Source: Azospirillum canadense
GTDB taxonomy: Bacteria > Pseudomonadota > Alphaproteobacteria > Azospirillales > Azospirillaceae
Direction of reading: 5' to 3'
NCBI RefSeq assembly: GCF_025961225.1
Contig: NZ_JAOQNG010000001.1
Coordinates: forward strand, 1,525,001 to 1,589,000
Length of the DNA: 64,000 nt
Positions 1-8,762 of this stretch are shown one piece after another (within the stretch, counting starts at the first letter, position 1; the number at the start of each line of letters is the position of its first letter). A program made the position numbers and the translations under genes. The notes under the pieces were generated by a model that had not been told where the DNA came from, did no database searches, and saw nothing but the letters and a program-made list of their open reading frames with translations.

Positions 1-1
1 C

Positions 2-211
2 TACTCGATCCTGGAAAGCCCATTGGGCGTCACCGACTATGTCGCGACGCTGAAGCTGTCGCCGGTCACCGACGGCGACCGCTGCTTCGCGGAATGGTCG
101 GCGGAGTTCAATTGCGCCGCCGGGCGGGAAGGAGAGCTGTCGCAGCTGATCGGGCAGGGCGTCTTCCAGGGGGCGTTCGACACCCTGAAGGAGAAGGCAA
201 GGCGAGCCTGA
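2..211 (+). CDS. SRPBCC-family protein, C-terminal part only
   Basis: This reading frame is already open at the left edge, so only the last 69 codons are visible. The end resembles the C-terminal part of SRPBCC (START/polyketide cyclase-like) small-ligand proteins, with the pattern LSPVTDGDRCFAEWSAEF followed by a C-terminal helix. The next gene repeats this pattern (RPVTDGNRTFWSWMSDFD), so the two are tandem paralogues. The stop lies one base before the ATG of the next gene, which suggests translational coupling. SRPBCC proteins bind hydrophobic ligands; the ligand cannot be told from sequence. Family is fairly sure, function unknown. Confidence 0.7.
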   Translation, partial: YSILESPLGVTDYVATLKLSPVTDGDRCFAEWSAEFNCAAGREGELSQLIGQGVFQGAFDTLKEKARRA

Positions 212-212
212 C

Positions 213-1712
213 ATGCCGCGCATCGTCCGCTCCACGGTCATCGACGCGCCGGTCGCGGAGGTCTGGCGGATTCTCCGCGACTTCAACAGCCACCGCGACT
301 GGCACCCGGCCATCGCCGACAGCGTGATCGAGGACGGGCAGGCGCCGGATTCCGTGGGTGCGGTGCGGCGCTTCCGCCTGACCGGCGGCGTGGTGCTGCG
401 CGAGCAGCTGCTGAGCCTGTCGGATCGGGACTTCGCCCTGTCCTACTGCATCCTCGACGCGCCGCTGCCGCTGTTCGGCTACGTCGCGCACATCCGGCTG
501 CGCCCGGTGACCGACGGGAACCGGACCTTCTGGAGCTGGATGAGCGACTTCGACTGCCCGCCGGAGCGCGAGGCGGACATGGTCCGGCTGGTGGCGGAAG
601 GGGTGTACGAGGCGGGGTTCGGGGGATTGAGGAGAACCCTCTACCCCCTGGGGAGAGGGCAGGGTGAGGGGGCCACGCGCGTCGGTATGTTCGGTAAAAG
701 CGCTACCCTCTCACCCCAACCCTCTCCCCAGAGGGGAGAGGGAGCAAACGCCATCGTCGCGCGCGCCTATGGCCCGCCGGATGTCCTGCAATGGACGCGC
801 GTTTTGGTCCCGCCGCCCGGTTTCGGCGAGGTGACGGTGCGCCACACGGCCATCGGCGTGAACTTCATCGACGTCTACTGCCGCACCGGCTATTTCCGCC
901 TGCTCCAGCCGCCGGGGGTTCTGGGCATGGAGGGTGTGGGCGTTGTCGAAGACGTCGGCCCCGGCGTCACCGGCCTATCGCCGGGCGACCGCGTCGGCTA
1001 TGCCTGCGCGCCGGTCGGCGCCTACGCGGAGCGGCGCACCATGCCGGCGGCGCTGCTGGTGTCGCTCCCCGACGACATCGACGACGAGACGGCCGCCGCC
1101 ACCCTGCTGAAGGGCATGACCGCGGAATTCCTGCTGCACCGGGTGCATCCGCTCACGGCCAGCGAGACGGCGGTGGTGCACGCGGCGGCCGGCGGGGTCG
1201 GGGTGCTGCTGTGCCAGTGGGCAAGCGCGCTCGGCGCCCTGGTGATCGGTGTCGTCGGGTCGGAGGCCAAGGCGCGGGTCGCCCGCGCCCAAGGCTGCGC
1301 GCACGTCGTGCTGGCGAGCGACGACGTGGCTGGCCGCGTCCTGGAGCTGACCGGCGGGCGCGGCGCCGACGTGGTCTACGACGCGGTGGGGCGCGACAGC
1401 CTTGCCCGCGACCTTGCCATGCTGGCGCTCTGCGGGCACATCGTCAGCTACGGGCAGGCGGGCGGCCATCTGGAACCGCTGGACGCCGCGGCGCTGGCCG
1501 AACGCTCGGCGCGGCTGTCGCGGCCGAACTTCGGGCATTACGCCGGCACGCCGGCGCAGGTGCGGCTGTCCTCGCAACGCCTGTTCGACGCGCTGCGCCG
1601 CGGGCTGGTCCGGCCGCTGGTCGGCGCGCGCTTTCCGCTGCGCGAGGCGGCGCAGGCGCACCGGCGGTTGGAGGACCGCGCCAGCGTCGGGGCCACCATT
1701 CTGGTTCCCTGA
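213..1712 (+). CDS. SRPBCC domain fused to a zeta-crystallin-type quinone oxidoreductase
   Basis: One uninterrupted 499-codon frame encodes two unrelated domains. Residues 1 to about 143 are an SRPBCC domain like the preceding gene. Residues about 175 to 499 are an NADPH:quinone oxidoreductase of the medium-chain dehydrogenase class, with the GVNFIDVYCRTGYF substrate segment, the HAAAGGVGVLLCQWA dinucleotide fold and the ADVVYDAVG strand. The joining stretch, residues about 142-176, is encoded by an inverted repeat of the CCCTCTCCCC family, so the fusion looks like the result of repeat insertion. An internal ATG at 686 could start the oxidoreductase alone, and two separate products cannot be excluded. 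The reductase family is sure; whether the fused protein exists is not. Confidence 0.75.
   Translation: MPRIVRSTVIDAPVAEVWRILRDFNSHRDWHPAIADSVIEDGQAPDSVGAVRRFRLTGGVVLREQLLSLSDRDFALSYCILDAPLPLFGYVAHIRLRPVTDGNRTFWSWMSDFDCPPEREADMVRLVAEGVYEAGFGGLRRTLYPLGRGQGEGATRVGMFGKSATLSPQPSPQRGEGANAIVARAYGPPDVLQWTRVLVPPPGFGEVTVRHTAIGVNFIDVYCRTGYFRLLQPPGVLGMEGVGVVEDVGPGVTGLSPGDRVGYACAPVGAYAERRTMPAALLVSLPDDIDDETAAATLLKGMTAEFLLHRVHPLTASETAVVHAAAGGVGVLLCQWASALGALVIGVVGSEAKARVARAQGCAHVVLASDDVAGRVLELTGGRGADVVYDAVGRDSLARDLAMLALCGHIVSYGQAGGHLEPLDAAALAERSARLSRPNFGHYAGTPAQVRLSSQRLFDALRRGLVRPLVGARFPLREAAQAHRRLEDRASVGATILVP
636..745. repeat. Palindromic repeat (CCCTCTCCCC family) inside a coding sequence
   Basis: Two inverted arms (about 636-674 and 703-745) carry the motifs CCCTGGGGAGAGGGCAGGG and CTCACCCCAACCCTCTCCCC. 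Similar arms recur in several intergenic spaces of the window. Here the element is read through in frame and forms a linker between two protein domains. Confidence 0.75.
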
Positions 1713-1775
1713 AAAAGCCCTGTGGGCTAACGTTGCGTGGCATCCCATATCACAGCCGCAAAACGGAGAGTGACC

Positions 1776-2630
1776 ATGGCGATTCCCAAGACGGCGATTC
1801 CCACCACGACGCTGCCCTCGGGGCGACCCATCCCGGTGCTGGGCCAGGGCACTTGGTACATGGGGGAGGACGGCCGCGAGCACACGCGGGAGGTGGACGC
1901 GCTGAAGCTCGGCCTCGACCTCGGCATGACGCTGATCGACACGGCGGAGATGTACGCCGACGGTGGGGCGGAGGAAGTCGTCGCGGACGCCATCGCCGGC
2001 CGCCGTGACGAGGTCTTCCTGGTCAGCAAGGTGCTGCCGCAGAACGCCAGCCGACGCGGCACCATCGCCGCCTGCGAGCGCAGCCTGAAGCGCCTGCGCA
2101 CCGACCGCATCGAACTGTACCTGCTGCACTGGCGCGGCAGCCCCGACTTCGCGGAGACGGTGGAGGCGTTCGAGGCGCTGATGCGCGACGGCAAGATCGG
2201 TCAGTGGGGCGTCAGCAACCTCGATCTTGCGGACATGCAGGAGCTGGCGGACGTGCCCGGCGGGGCCGGCGTGCAGACCAACCAGCTGCTCTACAACCTG
2301 ACGCGCCGCGGCATCGAGCATGACCTGAAGCCCTGGCTTCGCCAGCGCGGCATCCCGATCATGGCCTACTCGCCGATCGAGCAGGGACGCATGCTGCGCC
2401 ATGCCGAACTGCGCCGGGTGGCGGAACGCCACGGTGTGACCCCGGCCCAAGTGGCGCTCGCCTGGCTGCTGCGGCAGGACGGGGTGATCCCGATCCCGAA
2501 AGCGTCCTCTCCCCAGCATGTCCGCGAGAACCGCGCTGCGCTGGACCTGACGCTGACCGCGGAGGATCTGGCGGACCTCGATCGCGCCTTCCCGCCGCCG
2601 CGCGGCCCCCGCCCGCTGGAGATGCTGTAG
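1776..2630 (+). CDS. Aldo/keto reductase (YeaE-like)
   Basis: A 284-residue cytoplasmic NADPH-dependent reductase of the aldo/keto reductase superfamily that reduces aldehydes or ketones. The catalytic tetrad is complete: Asp55 and Tyr60 in [11 protein letters not shown], Lys85 in SKVLP, and His118 in YLLHW. The C-terminal cofactor motif IPIPKASS is also present. The ATG at 1776 follows AACGGAGAG; a longer frame upstream has no good ribosome site. The protein resembles E. coli YeaE (methylglyoxal reductase), but the substrate is not fixed by sequence. It follows the oxidoreductase fusion by 63 bases and may share its transcript. Confidence 0.9.
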   Translation: MAIPKTAIPTTTLPSGRPIPVLGQGTWYMGEDGREHTREVDALKLGLDLGMTLIDTAEMYADGGAEEVVADAIAGRRDEVFLVSKVLPQNASRRGTIAACERSLKRLRTDRIELYLLHWRGSPDFAETVEAFEALMRDGKIGQWGVSNLDLADMQELADVPGGAGVQTNQLLYNLTRRGIEHDLKPWLRQRGIPIMAYSPIEQGRMLRHAELRRVAERHGVTPAQVALAWLLRQDGVIPIPKASSPQHVRENRAALDLTLTAEDLADLDRAFPPPRGPRPLEML

Positions 2631-2631
2631 A

Positions 2632-2663
2632 CCCCTCTCCCGCCCCCGGCGGGAGAGAGTGAT
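2632..2663. repeat. Short palindrome after the aldo/keto reductase gene
   Basis: CTCTCCCGCC and GGCGGGAGAG form a ten-base-pair stem with a very short loop directly after the stop codon. It is related in sequence to the CCCTCTCCCC repeats and may act as a transcription stop or mRNA end. Confidence 0.5.
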
Positions 2664-2822
2664 AGGTTTCCTTTCCATCGAAACTTTTTCGCTCCCCAAC
2701 GATCGCTGACAGCTTTCCGACAGGAATCGTCAGCAAAACGGATGAATTCGCCGGCCACGCCCGACCGACAAGGGGGCGCGGAAAAGCCGGCGCTCCGAAA
2801 CATTCGTCTGGGGAGGACGACC

Positions 2823-4190
2823 ATGCAGGTCTCTCAGAACACCGCGGTCATGGACCGCGCGGTGCAGGACAAGGCAGTGGGAACGCCGCGGCGTTCCTTC
2901 CTGTCGGTCTGGTGGGCGCTCGTCGACACCCGCATCGGCGTCATCCCGGTGCCCATCTACGCCATCCTGGTCGCGCTGATCGCCGGCTTCATCGCGACCG
3001 GCAAGCTGCCGACCGAGATCTGCATGGTGATCGCGATCCTGGCGGTCTGCGGCTTCACCTGCGCGGAGATCGGCAAGCGCCTGCCGGTGTTCCGCAACAT
3101 CGGCGCTGCGGCCATCTTTGCCACCTTCATCCCGTCCTACCTCGCCTACAACCACCTGCTGCCGGACGAGCTGTTCAAGGTGGTGACCGACTTCACGAAG
3201 CAGAGCAACTTCCTCTACCTGTTCATCTCCGCGATCATCGTCGGCAGCATCCTGGGCATGGACCGCAACGTCCTGGTCAAGGGCTTCCTGAAGATCTTCG
3301 TGCCGCTGGCCGTCGGCTCGGTCGCGGCGGGCGTCGTTGGGACTCTGGTCGGCATGGCGGTGGGGATGAGCGCCTATCACAGCTTCTTCTTCGTGGTCGT
3401 GCCGATCATGGCCGGCGGCGTGGGCGAGGGCGCCATCCCGCTGTCCATCGGCTACGCGGAAATCCTGCACGTTCCGCAGGGGGACCTGTTCGCGCAGGTT
3501 CTGCCGCCGGTGATGCTGGGCAGCCTGACCGCTATCCTGCTGTCCGGCGCCCTGAACTTCGTCGGCAAGCGCTACCCGCATCTGACCGGCGAGGGCCGCC
3601 TTCAGCCGGCGGGCGACGATGACCTGCACCCGGCGGCGCATCCGGAAATGACCGGGGCCAGCGCCGTCACGACGCTCGCCGCCGCCGGCATCACCGCCAT
3701 CACGCTGTATCTGGTCGGCCTGATGTGCCACCGCCTGTTCGGCCTGCCGGCGCCGGTGTCGATGCTGTTCCTGGCCGTGCTGGTGAAGCTGCTGCGCGCC
3801 GTGTCGCCGGAGCTGCAGGAAGGCGCCTACGTCGTCTACAAGTTCTTCTCCACCGCCGTGACCTACCCGCTGCTGTTCGCCATCGGCGTGGCGATGACGC
3901 CCTGGGACAAGCTGGTGTCGGCCTTCAACGTGCCCTACATGGTCACCATCGTCGCCACCGTCGCGACGCTGATGGGCACGGGCTTCCTCGTCGGCCGGAA
4001 GCTCGGCATGTACCCGATCGAGAGCGCGATCGTGAACGCCTGCCACAGCGGCCAGGGCGGCACCGGCGACGTCGCCATCCTGACGGCGGCCAACCGCATG
4101 CAGCTGATGCCCTTCGCCCAGATCGCCACCCGCATCGGCGGCGCCATCACCATCACCGTCGTGTTGATCGTGCTGGCGCATATCGTTTGA
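2823..4190 (+). CDS. 2-hydroxycarboxylate transporter (CitS/MaeN family)
   Basis: A 455-residue inner-membrane symporter of the 2-hydroxycarboxylate transporter family, which takes up citrate or malate with Na+ or H+. Both re-entrant-loop GGxG motifs are present: GGVGEGAIPLS in the first half and SGQGGTGDVAILTAANRM in the second, followed by the FAQIATRIGGA segment typical of CitS. Most of the sequence is hydrophobic helices. The ATG at 2823 is preceded by GGGGAGGA at 2811; the frame opens 27 codons earlier without a ribosome site. A strong hairpin terminator follows. The downstream TctDE-like two-component system probably senses a similar substrate. Whether this protein moves citrate, malate or another acid is not resolvable. 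Confidence 0.9.
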   Translation: MQVSQNTAVMDRAVQDKAVGTPRRSFLSVWWALVDTRIGVIPVPIYAILVALIAGFIATGKLPTEICMVIAILAVCGFTCAEIGKRLPVFRNIGAAAIFATFIPSYLAYNHLLPDELFKVVTDFTKQSNFLYLFISAIIVGSILGMDRNVLVKGFLKIFVPLAVGSVAAGVVGTLVGMAVGMSAYHSFFFVVVPIMAGGVGEGAIPLSIGYAEILHVPQGDLFAQVLPPVMLGSLTAILLSGALNFVGKRYPHLTGEGRLQPAGDDDLHPAAHPEMTGASAVTTLAAAGITAITLYLVGLMCHRLFGLPAPVSMLFLAVLVKLLRAVSPELQEGAYVVYKFFSTAVTYPLLFAIGVAMTPWDKLVSAFNVPYMVTIVATVATLMGTGFLVGRKLGMYPIESAIVNACHSGQGGTGDVAILTAANRMQLMPFAQIATRIGGAITITVVLIVLAHIV

Positions 4191-4217
4191 CGTGACACCC
4201 CAGGCTGTTGTTGAGAA

Positions 4218-4257
4218 CACCGCCTTCCGTATGCTGCGGAAGGCGGTGGTTTCTTGT
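4218..4257 (+). terminator. Rho-independent terminator after the 2HCT transporter gene
   Basis: Perfect 12-base-pair stem CACCGCCTTCCG / CGGAAGGCGGTG with loop TATGCTG, followed by GTTTCTTGT. It lies upstream of the chosen start of the next gene and argues against a start at 4192. Confidence 0.8.
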
Positions 4258-4278
4258 GGGCGGAAGGACCGGGTGGCG

Positions 4279-5376
4279 ATGCCGCGTGACGGTGTGCGGG
4301 CAGGGGCGGGCGGAAGGCTCGCCGGGCGGCTGAAGGACGCGCGCGTCGTCGCGACGACCCTCGCCCTGGGTGCCGCGGGCGGGGCGCTGTTCGATTGGAT
4401 CGGCATGCCCGCGGCTTGGCTGGCCGGCGCCATGGTCGCGGTCGCCGCCGGGGCCATCGGCACGCGGGTGCCGCTGCGCGTGCCGGAATGGATGCGCGAG
4501 GTCGCCTACACGCTGGTCGGCCTGTCCATGGGCGCCGGCATCACGCCCGACACGCTGCGCGTCATGCGCACATGGCCGCTCAGCATGATCCTGCTGGTGG
4601 TGTCCATCGCCGTGACGGTGATGGCCAGCGCCGCCTATCTGGAACGGGTGCACCGCTGGGACCGCGCCACCGCACGCTACAGCGCCATTCCCGGCGCGCT
4701 CGCCGGCGTGCTGGCGATGGCGGCCAAGGCCAACGTGGACCTGCCGCGCGTTGCCTTGGCGCAGAGCCTGCGGCTGTTCATCCTGGTCGTCGCCATGCCC
4801 TGGATTCTGCGACTGATCGCGCCGCCGCCGGGCATGAGCGCGCCAACGGTGGTGGCGAGTCCGGAAGGGGCCTTCGGCGTCCTGCTGCTCCTGGTGGCGA
4901 GCGGGGCGGGCGCTTGGCTGTTCCACCGCTTCCGCCTGCCGGGGGACGTGCTGCTCGGCGCCATGCTGGCGAGCGCGCTGCTGCACGCGACCGGCCTCGT
5001 CCAGGGGGCGGCGCCCACGCCCGTGCTGATCGCCGGCTTCCTGATCGCCGGGTCGGTGATCGGCGCGCGCTTCCGCGGCGTTCCGGCGGCGGTGCTGCGT
5101 CGGTCGGTCGGGCCGGCGGTGGGCAGCGTGGTGATCGCGCTGGTCCTGGCGGCGGGCTTCGCCTGGGCGGGCAGCCGATGGCTGGACATGCCCTTCGGCA
5201 CGCTGTGGATCGCCTATGCACCGGGCGGGCTGGAGGCGATGACCATCGTCGCCTACGCGCTGGGGCTCGACGTCGCCTTCATCGGGGCGCACCATGTGGT
5301 GCGCTTCCTCGGCATCGGCGTCGCAGCCCCGCTGTGGGAGCCGAAAAAGAGGGCACCGGTGGCGGTGGAGTCCTGA
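4279..5376 (+). CDS. AbrB-family (membrane AbrB duplication) integral membrane protein
   Basis: A 365-residue hydrophobic protein with two similar halves, each with several membrane helices. The pattern (PAAWLAGAMVAVAAGAI in half one, PGDVLLGAMLASALLH in half two, YAPGGLEAMTIVAYALGLD near the end) is that of the gram-negative AbrB duplication family, named after E. coli AbrB and often mislabelled ammonia monooxygenase. It is not the DNA-binding AbrB of Bacillus. Function is poorly known; a transport or regulatory role at the membrane is inferred. GGAAGGA sits 10 bases before ATG 4279; a GTG at 4273 is possible. The response regulator begins four bases after its stop, so they are probably one operon. 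Confidence 0.8.
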   Translation: MPRDGVRAGAGGRLAGRLKDARVVATTLALGAAGGALFDWIGMPAAWLAGAMVAVAAGAIGTRVPLRVPEWMREVAYTLVGLSMGAGITPDTLRVMRTWPLSMILLVVSIAVTVMASAAYLERVHRWDRATARYSAIPGALAGVLAMAAKANVDLPRVALAQSLRLFILVVAMPWILRLIAPPPGMSAPTVVASPEGAFGVLLLLVASGAGAWLFHRFRLPGDVLLGAMLASALLHATGLVQGAAPTPVLIAGFLIAGSVIGARFRGVPAAVLRRSVGPAVGSVVIALVLAAGFAWAGSRWLDMPFGTLWIAYAPGGLEAMTIVAYALGLDVAFIGAHHVVRFLGIGVAAPLWEPKKRAPVAVES

Positions 5377-5380
5377 CCCC

Positions 5381-6055
5381 ATGCGCATTCTCGTCGTCGA
5401 AGACACCGAGGATCTGGCCGACGCCATCATCCACCGCCTGCGCAAGCTCGGCTACGGCGTGGACTGGGCGCCGGACGGGGAGCAGGCGCAGGAGCTGCTG
5501 CGGACGGAAACCTATCAGCTGCTCGTGCTCGACATCATGCTGCCGGGGGTCGACGGGACGGCGATCCTGCGCGCGCTGCGGCGCAGCGGCGACCGCACGC
5601 CGGTGGTGGTGATCACCGCGCGGTCGGAGGTGGACACCAAGGTGGACCTGCTCGACCTCGGCGCCGACGACTATGTGGTGAAGCCCTTCGACTTCCGGGA
5701 GCTGGAGGCCCGCTGCCGCGCCCTGCTGCGCCGGCCGCACGGCATGGCCTCGTCGGAGACGGCGTTCGGCAACGTCACCTTCGACGGGGCGTCGAAGAAG
5801 GTCGCCGTTGCCGGGCGCCCGGTCGACCTGTCGGCGCGCGAGTTCCGGCTGCTGGAATTGTTCCTTGCCAACCTCGGCCGGGTGATGAGCAAGGACAACC
5901 TCATCGACCAGCTGTGCAGCCTGGACGAGGCGGTGGCCCCGAACGCCATCGAGCTGTATGTGTCCCGCCTGCGCCGGAAGATGGACGGGGCGAGCGTGGT
6001 GATCCGGACGGTGCATGGGCTGGGCTATGTGGCGGACATCGACCCGGCCGGCTGA
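5381..6055 (+). CDS. OmpR-family response regulator (TctD-like)
   Basis: A 224-residue two-component transcription factor. The receiver domain (1-115) has the acidic pocket VVEDTED, phospho-acceptor Asp51 in LVLDIMLPG, the ITARSE threonine switch and the Lys of VVKPFDF. The C-terminal winged helix (about 130-220) ends with IRTVHGLGYV, as in OmpR/PhoB members. It is followed by, and overlaps, a sensor kinase gene in another frame, so the pair is translationally coupled. By neighbourhood (tricarboxylate-type transporter upstream, kinase with a solute-binding domain downstream) it resembles TctD, which controls tricarboxylate uptake. That role is inference. Confidence 0.93.
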   Translation: MRILVVEDTEDLADAIIHRLRKLGYGVDWAPDGEQAQELLRTETYQLLVLDIMLPGVDGTAILRALRRSGDRTPVVVITARSEVDTKVDLLDLGADDYVVKPFDFRELEARCRALLRRPHGMASSETAFGNVTFDGASKKVAVAGRPVDLSAREFRLLELFLANLGRVMSKDNLIDQLCSLDEAVAPNAIELYVSRLRRKMDGASVVIRTVHGLGYVADIDPAG

Positions 6056-8537
6056 AGCGTCATCGCTGCAACGGCGGCCTGAGGCCGCCTCGCTGCAGCG
6101 CCGGCTGTTGCTGCGGCTGCTCGTCGTTCTGGGGCTCGTCGGGGCGGCGCTGTTCCTGTTCGTACGCGCCTACGCCCACCGCGCGGCCGACAGCGCCTAC
6201 GACCAGCTTCTGTCCGCGTCGGCTCTGTCCATCGCGGATTCCGTGCAGGTGGAGGACGGCGTCATCACCGCGGACCTTCCCTATTCCTCGCTCAGCATCC
6301 TCGGCATGGCGCGGCGGGACCGCGTCTTTTACAAGATCCTGGCGCCCGGCGGCGTGCTGGTCACCGGCTACGACGACCTGCCGGCCAAGCCGGCCGCGGG
6401 GGCGCAATCCGGGCCGGTGTTCAGCGACGCCACCTACCGCGGTGTTCCGGTGCGGGTGGCGGTGCTGGGGCGGCTGGTGGTCCGGCCGAACATCAGCGGA
6501 CCGGTGACCATCGTCGTCGCCCAGACGCGGGAGGCGCGCGACGCGCTGGCCCACGACATCTTCACCAACGCCTTCGCGCCCATCGCGCTCGCCGTGATGG
6601 CGGGTGCGGCGTTGCTGTGGTTCGGGGTGCGGCAGGCGCTGGAGCCGCTGGGCTATCTGGAGCGGCTGATCCGCGCGCGGCGGCCCAACGACTTCAGCCC
6701 CATCGACGTGCCGGCCCCGGCGGAGGTGAGCCAGCTTCTGGGCGCCATCAACCATTCCATGGCGCGGCTGAAGGCGAACCTGGACCAGACCAAGACCTTC
6801 CTGGCCGACGCTGCCCACCAGATCCGCACGCCGCTGGCCGCACTCCGCGCCCAGGCGGAAATCGCGGCGGAGGAGACGGAGCCCGACCGGCTGCGCCGGA
6901 TCGTCGGGCGCGTCCACCGCAATGCCGTGGAGGTCAGCGAGCTGACCACCCAGCTGCTCAGCCACGCCATGGTGCTGCACCGGGGCGAATCCGCGCAGCG
7001 CGAGGCGGTGGACCTGACCGCGTTGGTCGCGCAGATCGTCCACCGGGCGGAGGCGGTCTGCGAGGGGACGCCGATCCGTATCCTGCAGGACGAGCCGGGC
7101 ACGCCCGCCGTCGAACCTGCCATCGTGTCCGGCGATCCGGTGAGCCTGTGGGAAGCGCTTGCCAATCTGCTTAATAACGCCGTCAAGTACGGCGGCGGCG
7201 CGGCGGGGGTGGAGGTGCGCGTGCGGCCCGGCGGCGCCGGCCATGGTCCGGTGGTGGAGATTGCCGACCATGGCCCGGGCATCCCCGACGCCGAAAAGCC
7301 GGCCGTCCGCAAGCGGTTCGGGCGCGGCAGCACGGCCGCGGGCACGGTCGGCAGCGGCCTCGGCCTCGCCATCGTCGAGGCGGTCGCGGAGGCGCACGGC
7401 GCGGACTTCAGCCTGCACGACCGGCCGGAAGGCGGGCTGCTCGCCCGGCTGGCTTTTCCGACGATCGAGAAGGCGGTGGCGCTGCTGCCCGCTGTGCTGG
7501 CCGCGGCTCTCCTGCTGTGGACGAGTTCCGGGATCGCGGCGGAGACGACGCTGTTCCCCGCGGTCGGCGCGGAGACCGAGCGGCTGAGCATCCACACGGC
7601 GACCGACCGGCCGCAAATGGAGGTCCTGGTCCACGACTTCCAGCAGGCGAACCCGAACGTCGCCATCCACTATGTCCAGATGACCAATACGGAGCTGTAC
7701 GACAGCGTGGTCTCGCAGGAGGGGGAAACGCCGGACGTCATCATCAGCTCCGCAGCGGACCTCCAGGCGAAGCTGGTGAACGACGGTTACGCGCTGCCGC
7801 ACGTCTCCTCCCTCACGGCCGCTCTGCCGGACTGGGCCAACTGGCGGGACGAGGCCTTCGGCTTCACGCTGGAGCCGGCGGTGATCGTCTACAACCGCAA
7901 CCTCGTCCCGGAATCCGAAGTGCCGCGGTCGCGCGACGCGCTGATCCGCCTGCTGCGCGATCGGGAGGAGCGGTACCGCGGGCGCGTCATCACCTACGAC
8001 CTTGCCCAGCGGGGCATCGGCTATCTGTTCGCCGCCCAGGACTCCGTGCTGTCCAGCCAGTTCTGGCAACTGGCGGACGCGCTGGGCGACGTGGGCGTGC
8101 GGGTGGAATGCTGCACCGCCGACATGCTGGACGCCATCGAGCGCGGGGACGCGCTGATCGGCTACAACCTCCTGGGCACCTACGCGCGGGCGCGGCAGAT
8201 CGCCGGCGCGCCGATCGGCATCGTCCTGCCGTCGGACTACACGCTGCTTGCCATGCGCGTCGCGACCATCCACCGGGACGCGCGGTCGCCTCAGCTCGCA
8301 GGGCGCTTCATCGACTACCTGCTGTCCGACCGGGGGCAGGGGGTGATCGCGCGGGGCGATGCCTTCTACGCGATTTCCCCCACAGCGGACGGGCCGATGT
8401 CCGCCTCGCACCTGCTGGAGGCGCTGGCCGGGCCGGTCCAGCGCATCGCGCTGGGGCCGGCCCTGCTGGTGTTCCTCGACGACCTGAAACACGAGCGCTT
8501 CCTGCGCCATTGGCAGAGGGTGGTGCAGCGCCCGTGA
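6015..8537 (+). CDS. Sensor histidine kinase fused to a periplasmic solute-binding domain
   Basis: An 840-residue protein. Segments in order: short cytoplasmic start; membrane helix about 30-50; periplasmic sensor region about 51-185; second helix about 187-207; dimerisation domain with phospho-acceptor His268 in DAAHQIRTPLAAL; HATPase domain with NLLNNAVKYGG, DHGPGIPD and GSGLGLAIV. A third hydrophobic segment follows (about 488-510, ending SGIAAE like a signal peptide), then about 330 residues of an iron(III)/AfuA-type solute-binding protein (YNRNLVP, GRVITYD, GYNLLGTYARA). The third helix should place this domain in the periplasm. Starts at 6015 or 6027 both overlap the regulator gene; neither has a strong ribosome site. 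Kinase identity is sure, ligand unknown. Confidence 0.88.
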   Translation: MGWAMWRTSTRPAEASSLQRRPEAASLQRRLLLRLLVVLGLVGAALFLFVRAYAHRAADSAYDQLLSASALSIADSVQVEDGVITADLPYSSLSILGMARRDRVFYKILAPGGVLVTGYDDLPAKPAAGAQSGPVFSDATYRGVPVRVAVLGRLVVRPNISGPVTIVVAQTREARDALAHDIFTNAFAPIALAVMAGAALLWFGVRQALEPLGYLERLIRARRPNDFSPIDVPAPAEVSQLLGAINHSMARLKANLDQTKTFLADAAHQIRTPLAALRAQAEIAAEETEPDRLRRIVGRVHRNAVEVSELTTQLLSHAMVLHRGESAQREAVDLTALVAQIVHRAEAVCEGTPIRILQDEPGTPAVEPAIVSGDPVSLWEALANLLNNAVKYGGGAAGVEVRVRPGGAGHGPVVEIADHGPGIPDAEKPAVRKRFGRGSTAAGTVGSGLGLAIVEAVAEAHGADFSLHDRPEGGLLARLAFPTIEKAVALLPAVLAAALLLWTSSGIAAETTLFPAVGAETERLSIHTATDRPQMEVLVHDFQQANPNVAIHYVQMTNTELYDSVVSQEGETPDVIISSAADLQAKLVNDGYALPHVSSLTAALPDWANWRDEAFGFTLEPAVIVYNRNLVPESEVPRSRDALIRLLRDREERYRGRVITYDLAQRGIGYLFAAQDSVLSSQFWQLADALGDVGVRVECCTADMLDAIERGDALIGYNLLGTYARARQIAGAPIGIVLPSDYTLLAMRVATIHRDARSPQLAGRFIDYLLSDRGQGVIARGDAFYAISPTADGPMSASHLLEALAGPVQRIALGPALLVFLDDLKHERFLRHWQRVVQRP

Positions 8538-8762
8538 GGACGGGTTCGGCCGGAACATTCCCCTCTCGGCAGAGCCGGGCAGGCCGGAAACCCGTCCGAT
8601 ACCGGCCGCCGCCGGCCATCCTGATGACCTGAACTTTGGGGCATGGCAGGCTATCCGGTTCTGACTACTCGTTTCACCGAAGCTGCATAGGCTACAGTGC
8701 TGCGCTGCCCTGCCGAAAGGAACGATCGTGTTCCACCAGTCCAAATCCCTTTGAAAAGCCGC

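Noticed and set aside
4192..4278. Longer N terminus for the AbrB-type membrane protein
   Set aside because: The extra 29 codons overlap a perfect terminator hairpin of the preceding gene and have no ribosome site; ATG 4279 is better placed.
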